Positions 1 through 8,133 of a DNA stretch of 64,000 nt are shown in pieces. The DNA lies in the NCBI RefSeq assembly GCF_006965445.1, contig NZ_CP041356.1, positions 930,001 through 994,000 of the forward strand, written 5' to 3'. The position numbers and the translations under genes were made by a program. Numbering within the stretch: the first letter of the stretch is position 1; every line of letters starts with the position of its first letter. The notes beneath the pieces were generated by a model. That model saw only the letters and a list, made by a program, of their open reading frames with translations. It did no database searches and was not told the DNA's origin. The stretch comes from Lactococcus protaetiae (GTDB lineage Bacteria > Bacillota > Bacilli > Lactobacillales > Streptococcaceae).

Positions 1-240
1 GGTAACGAAATTTAGAAATGAGTGCTGGCTAGGATCCTGATAGAGCATTTCACCGATGGTTCGCAAGAAAAAGAACATTGCAATACCAATGATGATATAA
101 GCGAAGATAATACTAGGCCCAGTCATACGGATTGTTTTTCCAGCGCCTAAAAATAGTCCTGTACCTATTGTTCCAGCGATAGCGATGAGTTGGATGTGGC
201 GATTCTGTAGTCCACGATTTCCTTCTGTAGTCTGTTCCAT
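1..240 (-). CDS. Amino acid permease, APC family (N-terminal part)
   Basis: Minus-strand reading from the ATG at 240 gives 80 codons open to the window edge, so only the N-terminus is present. It contains the APC-superfamily start: a short cytoplasmic lead (NRGLQNRHIQLIAIAGTIGT), then a GTGLFLGAGKTI motif in the first membrane segment and a second hydrophobic segment followed by GEMLYQDP. The pattern resembles CycA/serine-alanine type permeases that import neutral amino acids with protons. Substrate is inferred only from this short region and could be another amino acid. Confidence 0.8.
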   Translation of the reverse strand, partial: MEQTTEGNRGLQNRHIQLIAIAGTIGTGLFLGAGKTIRMTGPSIIFAYIIIGIAMFFFLRTIGEMLYQDPSQHSFLNFVT

Positions 241-341
241 AAAATTTTGACTTTCTTTCTTAATTTTCTGACAATTATTAATTAATATAAAAAACAGTAT
301 AACATACTCTGTAATATAAGTTCAAGTGCTAAAAAAAGTTT

Positions 342-357
342 CTGTCAGTACTGACAG
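342..357. repeat. Perfect 16-bp palindrome CTGTCAGTACTGACAG
   Basis: Exact head-to-head pair of the octamer CTGTCAGT/ACTGACAG in the gap between the divergent permease and ylbF, extended by TTT/AAA flanks. There is no strong T run and it lies between two divergent start regions, so it is not an obvious terminator here. It belongs to the dispersed octamer family described in the findings. Confidence 0.85.
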
Positions 358-421
358 AAAACGTTCGGGATTGACAGGTATTGTGATGGCTACTTTCATT
401 GTAATTGCACTTATATCTTGT

Positions 422-546
422 TATAATTGAGTTTGGCTGCTTAGAACTCAGGAAAATAGATAAAAGTCTCCAATGAGCAAAGCTCATCTCCATCTTTTCC
501 TAATTTTCATGAGTTCTGGACAATCAGCCTCACATCTTGTTATAAT
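422..546 (+). repeat. Family D promoter-hairpin repeat upstream of ylbF
   Basis: Two copies of a TATAATTGA segment (422-430 and 541-549), each preceded by ATCTTGT, bound a hairpin. The arms are GGCTG (435-439) with CAGCC (525-529) and AGAACTCA (443-450) with TGAGTTCT (510-517), with an unpaired GGAC-type bulge on the right side. The second TATAAT is the -10 box used by ylbF. The layout looks like a hairpin inserted with duplication of the promoter -10 region. Confidence 0.7.
541..546 (+). promoter_or_regulatory. Extended -10 of a leaderless ylbF transcript
   Basis: TGTTATAAT ends 6 bases before the ATG at 553. Transcription would start at or next to the start codon, and no Shine-Dalgarno sequence fits in the intervening TGAATC. 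Confidence 0.6.
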
Positions 547-552
547 TGAATC

Positions 553-936
553 ATGCTAATCATTGATGAAAATTTACTAGAGATAGATGACTTAATCGAC
601 AAAATACTTGTAGAGTTTGCTAAATTTCCTGAAGTTAGGGCTTATAGACAAGCTAAATCGGATTTTTTGGATGACGAGAAACTCCAAGAAAAAATTGCGC
701 GGTTAAATGAGAGCGCAGATTTCATCATTTTTCGTCCAGAATTAAAAGCTCTGCAAAAAGAAGTTAATGTTGATGATAAGGTTTATGCATTGCGTTTGGC
801 TGAAAATGATATCCAGACCATTCTGTCAGTACTGACAAAAAAAATTACGAGTAGTATTTCTGAAAACATTATTGTTGATGAAAATTTACCATTGAAAGGA
901 GGCGGACACCGTGGACGACATCATGGAACAGTTTGA
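553..936 (+). CDS. YlbF/YmcA family protein
   Basis: 127-residue soluble protein of the YlbF/YmcA family, an all-helical family. In Bacillus subtilis YlbF (RicF) and YmcA (RicA) form a complex with YaaT (RicT) that affects RNase Y-dependent mRNA processing. A ricT homologue is also in this window at 53968. Residues 1-110 fit the family; the end ([12 protein letters not shown]) is a low-complexity Gly/His tail. Codons for LSVLT (residues 91-95) are formed by the octamer CTGTCAGT and its partner, so a dispersed repeat is part of the coding sequence. Overlaps the next gene by 26 bases, so the two are probably translationally coupled. The start follows a -10 box directly, so the mRNA may be leaderless. 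Confidence 0.85.
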   Translation: MLIIDENLLEIDDLIDKILVEFAKFPEVRAYRQAKSDFLDDEKLQEKIARLNESADFIIFRPELKALQKEVNVDDKVYALRLAENDIQTILSVLTKKITSSISENIIVDENLPLKGGGHRGRHHGTV

Positions 937-1234
937 CAAAAAAGAAATTCGCCCATTAGAAGTGCCAGGACGAATAGCAATATATGTTTACTGCAACTCT
1001 TATAAGGGAACTCGCCAGCTGGCAAGATTTGGAGATGTAGCTTACACAAGTCAAAAGGCACATTACAGTTTGCTTTATGTTGATGAAGAGCAGCTTTCTG
1101 AACTCCTCCCAAAATTAGAAGAATTGAAGTTTGTAAAAAAAGTTCGTGTAGGACATCTTAAAGAGATGAATAAAAACTTTTCTGAGGCATTTTTACTGAC
1201 AAATCAAGAAGTGAAAAAAGAACTTGAGGCATAA
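911..1234 (+). CDS. YlbG family protein (DUF2129)
   Basis: 107-residue protein of the YlbG/DUF2129 family, function unknown, usually encoded next to ylbF as here. Start is GTG at 911, chosen because AAAGGAGG at 896-903 sits at ideal spacing; an internal ATG at 923 lacks its own site. Central segment ([20 protein letters not shown]) and the [12 protein letters not shown] stretch near residue 85 are typical of the family. It begins inside ylbF, which supports coupled translation. Confidence 0.88.
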   Translation: MDDIMEQFDKKEIRPLEVPGRIAIYVYCNSYKGTRQLARFGDVAYTSQKAHYSLLYVDEEQLSELLPKLEELKFVKKVRVGHLKEMNKNFSEAFLLTNQEVKKELEA

Positions 1235-1528
1235 TTGAGTAGTAAAAAATCTTGACTATGATTAGTGTTTATAATCTAAAAAATGAAGCAAGAAAATTAT
1301 ATCTATAAAATACGTTCATTTGTATATCATTTGAGTGTAGGACATTTTTTTGTTAAGATTAGTCAAGTAGGTTGGTTAGTATAGATTACAGAATAATCAA
1401 CACAAGATGCAATCTCTAAATGATATAACATTGACAGTGCGTTTTGTCATTGTTTTTATCATGTATGTTTAACCTTATTTGTTTTTATATCCCTGATGAC
1501 CATTCATCAGTGCTAGAGATTGTATGCT
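1235..1528. other. Gap without a supported gene
   Basis: AT-rich spacer after ylbG. It contains a 33-codon ATG reading frame at 1283 with no ribosome binding site, and imperfect inverted segments around TAGAGATTGTA and TACAATCTCTA (1514 to 1577). I see no convincing gene, terminator or riboswitch. Confidence 0.5.
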
Positions 1529-1805
1529 TTGAAGTGATTACTTTATTGATAGACCAATGTTAGAGTACAATCTCTAGGTGTAACAACTAAGCGACTAAAG
1601 TCGCAAGGCGAAGTGGTCTTGTCACTGAAGTTTCTAAGACCCTAGGGCAGTAAAACGAAAGCAGAGCTTGCCTTTTCAGTGAGTTGCGAATTCGACTAGG
1701 CACGTTCGTGCCGTAGCGAGAATCGACAGCGCAGTGAAACGGAGATAGAGCAAATGGACAGCGTAGCTCAAAGGGCTGAGATAGCACGCATTTGCTGAGT
1801 TAAAA
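1529..1805 (+). repeat. Family B intergenic mosaic repeat
   Basis: Left end TTTGAAGTGATTACTTTA at 1529, right end TAGCACGCATTTGCTGAGTT at 1782-1801. Interior carries small hairpin modules such as GCGACTAAAGTCGC and the shared segments GGCACGTTCGTGCC and GACAGCGCAGTG. No coding potential is supported. Confidence 0.75.
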
Positions 1806-1924
1806 AATTACTTTTAGTGCTGATTTTGCGCGATGAATGAGCGTTAAATAGAGTCACGAAAGTGATACAGTGAAGTAGTTCTTATTAAAAACTTAAATAG
1901 CATTAGATAACTAAGGAAAAAATT

Positions 1925-2443
1925 ATGTTGGAGATTCATTATTATTTCACTCCTATTCTAGACCATTTGGAGCGATTCGACCAAAACGATTGGCACTTAC
2001 ATCCCATTGTGACCCTGCCTGCTGCAAAAGAATTGCGTGATGTAGAAGATTTGCCTAAAAATGTTGCATCGCTTAATGCCTGCCATGACCGTTTACAAAA
2101 AATCTCATTAGATTATCTTACTGTCACACTTTATGGACGGAAGCAAGGGCGACTGTTTTTGTTACTCCTTCAAGACTGTTTGTCTGAAATAACAGTTTTG
2201 GAGTATACTGACCAAATACGTCAAAAGATTTTAAAAAAGCTAAACATAGCAACGTCAGATTTTATGGAATATCGACAATTTGCAAAAAGACACTTGTCAT
2301 TAGACCTAAAAGATTTCAGGAAAAATGATTTTCATGCTTCGCCCTCTAGTCTTGTCATTACTGACAAAGAATGCTTACATATGGAAAAATGCTCTCATCT
2401 TGCCTTACAAGATTATCTCAATCAAATTGAAAAAACTGCCTAA
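1925..2443 (+). CDS. Hypothetical protein, 172 residues
   Basis: I do not recognise a family. Soluble, no signal peptide or membrane segment, helical pattern in the second half, and a cluster of His/Cys residues (HASPSS..., ECLHMEKCSHLAL) near the C-terminus that could be structural or metal-related, but this is only a composition remark. Start ATG at 1925 is preceded by AAGGAAA. The gene stands alone; its stop codon lies inside a strong terminator hairpin. Confidence 0.65.
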   Translation: MLEIHYYFTPILDHLERFDQNDWHLHPIVTLPAAKELRDVEDLPKNVASLNACHDRLQKISLDYLTVTLYGRKQGRLFLLLLQDCLSEITVLEYTDQIRQKILKKLNIATSDFMEYRQFAKRHLSLDLKDFRKNDFHASPSSLVITDKECLHMEKCSHLALQDYLNQIEKTA

Positions 2444-2457
2444 ACAGGCAGTTTTTT
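2432..2457 (+). terminator. Intrinsic terminator overlapping the stop codon
   Basis: AAACTGCC TAAA CAGGCAGTTTTTT: 8-bp stem with a 4-base loop that contains the TAA stop codon of the preceding gene, followed by six T. Confidence 0.9.
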
Positions 2458-2499
2458 GCATCACATTGAACCTAAGTGAAGCATTGAATCGGCGAATAA

Positions 2500-2551
2500 A
2501 GGACTTATCAGCGTAGCTGATAAGTCTGTCAGTATACTGACAGACTTTTTT
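2500..2551 (+). terminator. Two adjacent hairpins, the second an octamer-palindrome terminator
   Basis: GACTTATCAGC/GCTGATAAGTC (2501-2525) is followed at once by AGTCTGTCAGTATACTGACAGACTTTTTT. The second hairpin is built from the head-to-head octamer with a TA spacer and has a T run. It may serve convergent transcripts from both sides. Confidence 0.7.
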
Positions 2552-2618
2552 GATTTGCTTATAGCTGACTTTTATGCAAAGATAGTGATAAAGTAGCTGT
2601 CAGTAACTTTATGAAAGA

Positions 2619-3212
2619 CTACTTACGTAAATGACGCAAACAATCCAAAAATCGAACAACTTTTGATTTTGAAAAACGATATTCAACACGATTTTTTTCA
2701 AGAAACTCAAAGAAGTCTTTCTTTCCTTGTGTATTATCTTCTACTTCAAGCTCTAATTCTTAATCGGTGTGTCCGAGATAATCATTCTTATCTAACGCAG
2801 CAAGCCCAATAGGAAGTTGTTGCTCATAGCGAATCGTCGTCAAACTACCAATCAATGTAATTTCTTCTAAATTAATATCGCGCGCAGTAAGCAATTCACA
2901 AATTTCACTAAGGTCAGTATTCCCACAAGTGATATTTCGCTCACCTAATAATTGCTGCGCTTCTTCAAGGGTAAGAGCAATATTATATTCGATATTTCCA
3001 ACTTCCTGTGGCACCTTCAATGTCATCTCAGCGGATTTATCAAAAGTCCGAATACGTAAAGCAAGCTTTTTTTTACGTAGTTTGAAATCTTTAGAATCCA
3101 AGTAATGATTTGTCTGCCTAACAGGGGTAATATGTGTAAATAGCTTCTTTAACTGGTCATATTCTGCTAAAGAGAGCAGCGATTTATACTCAATCTCCAA
3201 GTTCGTACTCAT
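2619..3212 (-). pseudogene. CYTH domain protein (YjbK-like) with in-frame stop
   Basis: Reads from ATG at 3212 as a CYTH (triphosphate tunnel metalloenzyme) protein: LEIEYKSLL at the start is the ExExK-type motif, then LRKKKLALRIRT and DKSAEMTLKVP. After residue 150 a TAA (2760-2762) interrupts, but the same frame continues for 46 codons (ELELEVEDNTQGKKDFFEFL and on to VVRFLDCLRHLRK) to a TAG at 2619-2621, matching the usual C-terminus. A single change at the third base of a Tyr codon would explain the stop. Divergent from relQ, the neighbour typical of yjbK. Whether the stop is real or a sequencing error cannot be told here. Confidence 0.82.
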
Positions 3213-3499
3213 TTTAAATTATTAATAAAGCTGTTTACTGAGAAGCAATTCTAGCAAAAGTAGCTTTCCTTTCAGATATGTTAAAAATAGATATTAACTA
3301 AAAGTATAGCAAATCCTAAGATAGAAGTAAAGTTGAGTAGAAACATCTAAAAAATTCATAGTTCAAAAAATTTAGTTACCAATCATCGCGAAACCGCATT
3401 TCGAATGGCCTATGTTTGATTATCTGTTCGCTCCAAGTTGATAATCAAAAGGACAGCATATTCTCTGTTAGCAGATTTAGAGGCAGGCTAGTATAAAGG

Positions 3500-3786
3500 A
3501 AGTCAAGACTTATTCAGTGGGAGTTTCGTAAAACATTTGTCCATTTTCTCTAGTCGCTTCAGCGACTGATAAAAGGGCAACTCACCACTGAATTTAAGGT
3601 ACAACCTCACATCTTCGATATGAGGTCACCTTGTCCAAGAAGCCTAGGCGCTAAAAGCGCCAACGCCCTATGGCAGTCGGACGAAATTCAAAGATTGCCA
3701 TTCCGACTAGGTGCTTCAGTACCGTAGCGAGGATGGACAGCGTAGCCGTAAGGCGGAGATAGCACGCACTTGCTTCGATAAAGATA
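3500..3786 (+). repeat. Family A mosaic repeat, long form
   Basis: Left end GAAGTCAAGACTTATTCAGT at 3500, right end TAGCACGCACTTGCTTCGATA ending near 3780. Contains a small hairpin GTCGCTTCAGCGAC nested in the larger GTGGGAGTT.../AACTCACCAC hairpin and the GGACGAAATTC module. Confidence 0.8.
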
Positions 3787-3852
3787 AATATATGATAAAG
3801 TGACAACAACTGATGAGAAACAAGATAAGTTATGTTAAAATATTAGATGTGA

Positions 3853-3907
3853 TTGAAGTGATTACTTCATTGGTGGGAGAAGATAGCACGCACTTGCTAA
3901 GTTAAAG
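3853..3907 (+). repeat. Family B mosaic repeat, minimal form
   Basis: About 55 bp: TTGAAGTGATTACTTCATTG directly joined to TAGCACGCACTTGCTAAGTT, with almost no interior. It shows what the two ends of family B look like without modules. Confidence 0.78.
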
Positions 3908-3922
3908 ACAGAGAAAATGAAA

Positions 3923-4202
3923 TGAAGTCAAGACTTATTCAGTGGGAGTTTCGTAAAACATTTGTCCATTTTCTCTGGTCGCTATCTTCGCTGCGCTACG
4001 CTGTCCTTTTGAGCAGTTAAGCAAACGGACAGCGGAGCAACGAAGTTGCGTAGACCGTTCGTAGAACGGCGTGCGAAACACGTAGCGCCTTAGCGAGCAT
4101 CGACAGCCTTTTTATCAGCCGCTTCAGCGGCTAGATAAAACGGACAAATGTTTATCGCGTAGCCCAAAGGGCGGAGATAGCACGCACTTATTTTGATAAA
4201 AT
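3923..4202 (+). repeat. Family A mosaic repeat, long form
   Basis: Starts TGAAGTCAAGACTTATTCAG and ends GCACGCACTTATTTTGATAA. Interior has the GTAGACCGTTCGTAGAACGG and GTGCGAAACACGTAGC modules. Only 15 bases separate it from the family B copy before it. Together with the neighbouring copies it fills most of the 1.1 kb between the CYTH gene and relQ. Confidence 0.8.
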
Positions 4203-4390
4203 CATGAGGTTTCATTTCGCGATTAAAGTACAGAACAAACAAAATAAGAAAGGAAAACGCAAGAAAATTACCATGAATTCTTAGGGATTTTTAGAGATGA
4301 TTAGTATAAAAAATAGTGTTAACTGTTATTTGTTTTTCGTATATTGATGTAGAGCGATACATGGAAATATTATTCTTGCATTATAAAATT

Positions 4391-5050
4391 ATGTTTAATT
4401 GGGAAGAGTTTCTCGACCCGTATATCCAAACGGTCGGAGAATTGAAAATCAAGTTACGTGGAGTGCGTAAGCAATATTTGAAAAAAGGTTTATATTCACC
4501 TATTGAATTCGTTACAGGACGTGTCAAAAGACGTGAATCAATCATCAATAAGGCAAAAATGCGTGGTTATACTAGAGATACTTTATCCGAGATGGAAGAT
4601 ATTGCTGGTATCAGGGTCATGGTGCAATTTGTTGATGATGTTTGGGATGTACTCGAACTTTTGCGTAAACGTAAAGATTTCAAAATCGTCGAAGAAAGAG
4701 ACTATATTAATCATCAAAAAGCTTCAGGCTATCGCTCTTATCATGTCATCATTGAGTATCCGATTGATACAATTGAAGGATTTCAGATTGTGAATGCAGA
4801 AATTCAGATTAGAACTTTGGCGATGAATTTTTGGGCAACAATTGAACATTCGCTGAATTATAAGTATGGTGGTTTAATTCCTGATGATGTCAAAGCCCGT
4901 TTGACAAATGCTGCGAGGGAAGCGGCTCAACTTGATGCGGAAATGGGCGAGATTCGAGAGGATATTCAGGAAGCGCAGCTACTCTTTGACCGTCCGCAAC
5001 AAAAACAAGACTTTAAGAAAGAAAACGGAGAAGATAATGAACTTTGGTAA
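4391..5050 (+). CDS. relQ: Small alarmone synthetase RelQ
   Basis: Makes (p)ppGpp from ATP and GDP/GTP; single-domain synthetase without hydrolase. From the ATG at 4391 the protein is 219 residues and begins FNWEEFLDPYIQTVGELKIK, matching the family start; upstream ATGs at 4361 and earlier in the same frame would add residues not expected in the family. Visible motifs: SPIEFVTGRVKRRESI, EDIAGIRVMVQF, the G-loop SGYRSYHVIIEYP and EIQIRTLAMNFWATIEH. No clear Shine-Dalgarno precedes any start. Its stop overlaps the nadK start by 14 bases; order relQ-nadK-rluD is the usual one in Firmicutes, with the CYTH gene divergent. Confidence 0.93.
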   Translation: MFNWEEFLDPYIQTVGELKIKLRGVRKQYLKKGLYSPIEFVTGRVKRRESIINKAKMRGYTRDTLSEMEDIAGIRVMVQFVDDVWDVLELLRKRKDFKIVEERDYINHQKASGYRSYHVIIEYPIDTIEGFQIVNAEIQIRTLAMNFWATIEHSLNYKYGGLIPDDVKARLTNAAREAAQLDAEMGEIREDIQEAQLLFDRPQQKQDFKKENGEDNELW

Positions 5051-5849
5051 AAAAATCTGGCTCATCGGAAATTCAAGCGCAAAATCGAAAAAGACGATGG
5101 ATAAATTGAGCAAGATTTTAAAAGCCGAACACTTTATTTTTGATGATATTAACCCTGAAATTGTAATCTCTGTAGGTGGTGATGGTACTTTATTACGCGC
5201 GATGCATATGTATGAATATCAATTAGATAAAGTACGTTTTCTAGGAGTGCATACAGGGCATTTGGGTTTTTATACTGATTTTACAGATGAAGAATTATTT
5301 GAGGTAGTTGAAGCATTGTATGGAGAAAATCCAGCAAAAGCGATTCGTTATCCTCTAATTAAAGTTCAAGTGAATTTCACAGATGGTTATAAAATTGTCC
5401 GTCATGTTCTTAACGAATCGACTATCCGCAGAGCAAGTAAGACCATGGTAGTAGATGTACGAATCTCGGATTATTTATTTGAGCGTTTTCGCGGGGATGG
5501 TCTGTCCATCGCGACACCAACAGGGTCAACGGCTTATAATAAATCAATCGGTGGTGCGGTCATGCATCCGAGAGTAAAAGCGATGCAGATTGCTGAAATT
5601 GCAAGTTTGAACAATGTTGTTTATCGTACCCTGGGCTCTCCTATGATTGTCGCTGAAAAAGATACGATAAGGGTGTGTCCTGCACCAGAAGATGATTATA
5701 GTTTAACCTTTGACCAGTTGACCTTTGAATATAAAAATATTGAATCAATTGAATATAGTTTGGATGGCACGACAATATCTTTTGCAAACTGTGCACATAC
5801 TCCATTTTGGGAGAGAGTGAGTAAATCTTTCATCGGGGAGGTTGAATAA
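5037..5849 (+). CDS. nadK: NAD kinase
   Basis: Phosphorylates NAD+ to NADP+. 270 residues from the ATG at 5037, which is preceded by GGAGAAG. The GGDGT nucleotide-binding motif is at residues 47-51, and NES plus the TPTGSTAYNKSIGGAVMHP signature are present. Overlaps relQ by 14 bases and rluD by one base (TAATG), so it is the middle gene of a coupled operon. Confidence 0.95.
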   Translation: MNFGKKIWLIGNSSAKSKKTMDKLSKILKAEHFIFDDINPEIVISVGGDGTLLRAMHMYEYQLDKVRFLGVHTGHLGFYTDFTDEELFEVVEALYGENPAKAIRYPLIKVQVNFTDGYKIVRHVLNESTIRRASKTMVVDVRISDYLFERFRGDGLSIATPTGSTAYNKSIGGAVMHPRVKAMQIAEIASLNNVVYRTLGSPMIVAEKDTIRVCPAPEDDYSLTFDQLTFEYKNIESIEYSLDGTTISFANCAHTPFWERVSKSFIGEVE

Positions 5850-6730
5850 TGCAATTCGCCTTCACGAATGATATTGAGGGAAGCATGGTCAAATCAATGC
5901 TTGGGCGACATGGCGTTTCAAAAAGACTGTTGGCAAAGATAAAATTTGATGGTGGGTTGATTACGGTCAATGGTGAGGAGCAAAATGCGATTCATAAACT
6001 ACACCTTGGAGATGTTGTGACCATTACAACACCTAATGAACCAGACAATGAATTTTTAGTGCCTGATGACACTCCACTGAATATTTTATTTGAAGATGAA
6101 CATTATTTAGTTGTTGAAAAACCAGCAGGTAAACCTTCAATTACTGGTTCTTTGCATCCTACAGGTGCGATGTCAAATGCTGTCAAAGGGTATATTTCCA
6201 GACAAAATTATGCGAATCAGACGGTTCATATTATTACGCGTCTTGACCGTGATACGAGTGGAATTATGTTTTTTGCCAAACATCGCTATGCTCATGCACT
6301 GATGGTGCAACATAAGTTTCGTGACACTCTAGAAAAAAGATATTTTGCTCTTGTAAATAGCGAAGGGCTTCCCGATTCTGGTGAGATTGACTTACCTATT
6401 GGTCGATGTGATGATTCTATCATCAAGCGTCAAGTTCGGATGGATGGAAAGGCGAAAACAGCGCTGACAAGTTTTGTCAGTGCTGACAGAAAAAATAATT
6501 TAGCTTTATTAGACATTACGTTGCATACAGGTCGTACCCATCAGATTCGCGTTCATTTTTCGCATCTAGGTTATCCACTTATTGGTGATGATTTGTATGG
6601 GGGTAACCATGATTTGATTGAGCGACAAGCACTTCATTGTCATCATTTACAGTTTTTACATCCTTTTACTGACGAAATGGTGCATATCGAACTTGATATG
6701 CCAGAAGATATGAAAAAATTACTGACATAA
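5849..6730 (+). CDS. RluA/RluD family pseudouridine synthase
   Basis: 293 residues. Isomerises uridine in RNA, probably 23S rRNA, on the basis of family. N-terminal S4-like segment (GVSKRLLAKIKFDGGLITVNG) followed by the catalytic RLDRDTSGIMFFAK motif with the active-site Asp and the GRTHQIRVHFSHLGYPL C-terminal motif. Start ATG overlaps the nadK stop; GGGGAGG lies upstream. The octamer pair TTGTCAGTGCTGACAG is inside the gene near 6475-6489 and codes for VSADR. Confidence 0.92.
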   Translation: MQFAFTNDIEGSMVKSMLGRHGVSKRLLAKIKFDGGLITVNGEEQNAIHKLHLGDVVTITTPNEPDNEFLVPDDTPLNILFEDEHYLVVEKPAGKPSITGSLHPTGAMSNAVKGYISRQNYANQTVHIITRLDRDTSGIMFFAKHRYAHALMVQHKFRDTLEKRYFALVNSEGLPDSGEIDLPIGRCDDSIIKRQVRMDGKAKTALTSFVSADRKNNLALLDITLHTGRTHQIRVHFSHLGYPLIGDDLYGGNHDLIERQALHCHHLQFLHPFTDEMVHIELDMPEDMKKLLT

Positions 6731-6733
6731 ATC

Positions 6734-6780
6734 CTGTCAGTATACTGACAGAACACTCATCAAAGCTGAGCGTTCTTTTA
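6734..6780 (+). terminator. Octamer palindrome plus terminator hairpin
   Basis: CTGTCAGTATACTGACAG at 6734-6751 is followed by GAACACTCATC...GCTGAGCGTTCTTTTA (6751-6780), a hairpin with T run. Likely ends the relQ-nadK-rluD transcript. Confidence 0.75.
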
Positions 6781-6788
6781 TCTGCTGA

Positions 6789-7060
6789 TTTAACTTAGTA
6801 AGTGCGTGCTATTCCCCCCACCTCTATAAGGTGGCGAGATAAGCAGCACTATCTCCGCTTCGCTACGCTGTCCATTCGCTCTAAATCGCTAAAGCGATAA
6901 GGCGAAATGGCAAGCTCTGCTTTCGTTCTACTGCCCTAGGGTCTTAGCGCTTTAGCGCTTAGACTTCAGGGACAGGGTGACCTCATATCTTTGATGTGAG
7001 GTTGTGCCCTAACATTGGTGGGGAGAAAGAATCCCCCACCAATGAAGTAATCACTTCAAT
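6789..7060 (-). repeat. Family B mosaic repeat, long form
   Basis: Inverted copy: TTTAACTTAGTAAGTGCGTG at the low end and CCCACCAATGAAGTAATCAC at the high end. Interior contains GCTTCGCTACGCTGTCCATT, the CGCTAAAGCG hairpin and AGCGCTTTAGCGCT. Fills the gap between rluD and the convergent cyclophilin gene. Confidence 0.8.
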
Positions 7061-7102
7061 GCTCACTTTGGTCGCATTGAACTGACAGAATTTCATGAAA
7101 AC

Positions 7103-7136
7103 AAAAAACTACTGACAAACTTGTCAGTAGTTTTTA
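7103..7136 (-). terminator. Terminator of the cyclophilin gene, octamer-like arms
   Basis: AAAACTACTGACAA ACTTGTCAGTAGTTTTT: near-perfect inverted repeat with A run on one side and T run on the other, so it can work in both directions. The arms are variants of the dispersed octamer. Confidence 0.8.
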
Positions 7137-7149
7137 CTTTCTATACGAA

Positions 7150-7980
7150 TTAGAATTTCCAATCTTTGATGATTTTTACACCAGTAATTTTTTCAGGATG
7201 AACAGGTGATGATTGTTCACCGCTTGTTGAATTAGCTTGAACTTCGGCTGAAGCAATCTTGTCCACAACATCCATTCCTGAGATGACCTGTCCAAAGACA
7301 GTATAACTACCATCAAGACTAGGATAACCACCTTTTTTGTAAGCATCAATAATTTTTTGTGGATATTTACTCTTATCTTGAATTTGGCTTGTCATATCTT
7401 GTGAATTTTGGACAATGAAAAATTGTGAGCTACTAGAAGTAGGTTGACCAGTATTAGCAAGAGAAAGCGCCCCGCGAATGTTATAAAGCTGATTTGAAAT
7501 CTCAGTATCAAAAGGTTTCCCACCAAAAATCGAAGCACTACCTGTTCCTTGATTAGAAGGGTCACCTGTTTGAATCATGAAATCCTTAATCACGCGGAAA
7601 AATTCATTGTTTTTGTAATAGTCATGTTTAGCGAGGACAAGGAAGTTTTGAACGGCATTAGGAGCAAGCTTAGGGAAGAGTTTAATATTAATATTTCCAG
7701 CCGTCGTTTGAATCTGTACCTCAGCTTCATCACTTGCTACAGTGGTTGAAAGTTGAGGCAATGCTAGGTCGTTAAGGGCCTCTGTAGAATTCTTAACTGC
7801 GGGATGTAAAGTATAATTTGTTGGATAATCAGCAGCTTTAGCAGTTGATTGCGTTGTTTGAGAAGTGTTTTTTGAAGAATCAGCAGGTTTTCGGTTTGCA
7901 GAGTAAATCAAAAATGCGATGGCTGCTACTAAAATAATGCCAAGTAGTCCAAAAATAATAGAAGTTTTTTTCTTATTCAT
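7150..7980 (-). CDS. Membrane-anchored cyclophilin-type peptidyl-prolyl isomerase
   Basis: 276 residues. One N-terminal membrane segment (about residues 8-27) after MNKKK, then a Ser/Thr-rich linker and a cyclophilin domain from about residue 88 (QIQTTAGNINIKLFPKLAPN, FFRVIKDFMIQTGDP, SSQFFIV). No lipobox cysteine follows the hydrophobic segment, so it is anchored by an uncleaved helix and not as a lipoprotein. Expected to catalyse proline isomerisation of exported proteins outside the membrane. The ATG is preceded by TGATAAAAT and six bases (ACTCAT) with no ribosome binding site, so the mRNA may be leaderless. Confidence 0.9.
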   Translation of the reverse strand: MNKKKTSIIFGLLGIILVAAIAFLIYSANRKPADSSKNTSQTTQSTAKAADYPTNYTLHPAVKNSTEALNDLALPQLSTTVASDEAEVQIQTTAGNINIKLFPKLAPNAVQNFLVLAKHDYYKNNEFFRVIKDFMIQTGDPSNQGTGSASIFGGKPFDTEISNQLYNIRGALSLANTGQPTSSSSQFFIVQNSQDMTSQIQDKSKYPQKIIDAYKKGGYPSLDGSYTVFGQVISGMDVVDKIASAEVQANSTSGEQSSPVHPEKITGVKIIKDWKF

Positions 7981-7986
7981 ATGAGT

Positions 7987-7992
7987 ATTTTA
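7987..7992 (-). promoter_or_regulatory. Extended -10 of a leaderless cyclophilin transcript
   Basis: On the minus strand TGATAAAAT is followed by ACTCAT and the ATG at 7980; spacing 6 bases. Confidence 0.55.
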
Positions 7993-8033
7993 TCATAAAA
8001 ATAAGTAATTATAAATTTTTATCAAGTTATCTC

Positions 8034-8062
8034 TTGCAATTTTAAAAGAAAAGGTATAGAAT
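8034..8062 (+). promoter_or_regulatory. Promoter of the histidine leader and ABC transporter
   Basis: TTGCAA (8034-8039), 17-base spacer, TAGAAT (8057-8062). Stands 29 bases before the leader peptide start. Confidence 0.65.
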
Positions 8063-8091
8063 AATAAAAAACATTGAAAGGAGAATCACAA

Positions 8092-8133
8092 ATGAAAAAC
8101 TTTACTTCACGTCATCATCATGTGCATAGGTAG
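8092..8133 (+). CDS. Histidine-rich leader peptide, 13 residues
   Basis: ATG at 8092 with AAAGGAG at 8077-8083. Encodes MKNFTSRHHHVHR and stops at TAG 8131-8133: four His in 13 residues, three in a row. This is the hallmark of a leader peptide used for ribosome-mediated attenuation. Directly downstream are alternative RNA hairpins and a terminator before the amino acid transporter genes, so the leader probably senses charged tRNA-His and controls a histidine (or related) uptake system. No membrane segment, so a secreted peptide is unlikely. Confidence 0.75.
   Translation: MKNFTSRHHHVHR

Noticed and set aside
1283-1384. 33-codon reading frame starting MKQENYIYKIRSF after ylbG
   Set aside because: No ribosome binding site, AT-rich spacer, no recognisable bacteriocin or membrane-protein pattern.
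1587-1787. Open frames of 60-130 codons inside A and B repeats on both strands (for example 1587-1787, 42678-42887, 60770-60955)
   Set aside because: They arise from repeat modules, lack ribosome binding sites, differ between copies by frameshifts and have Ser/Arg/Leu-biased composition.
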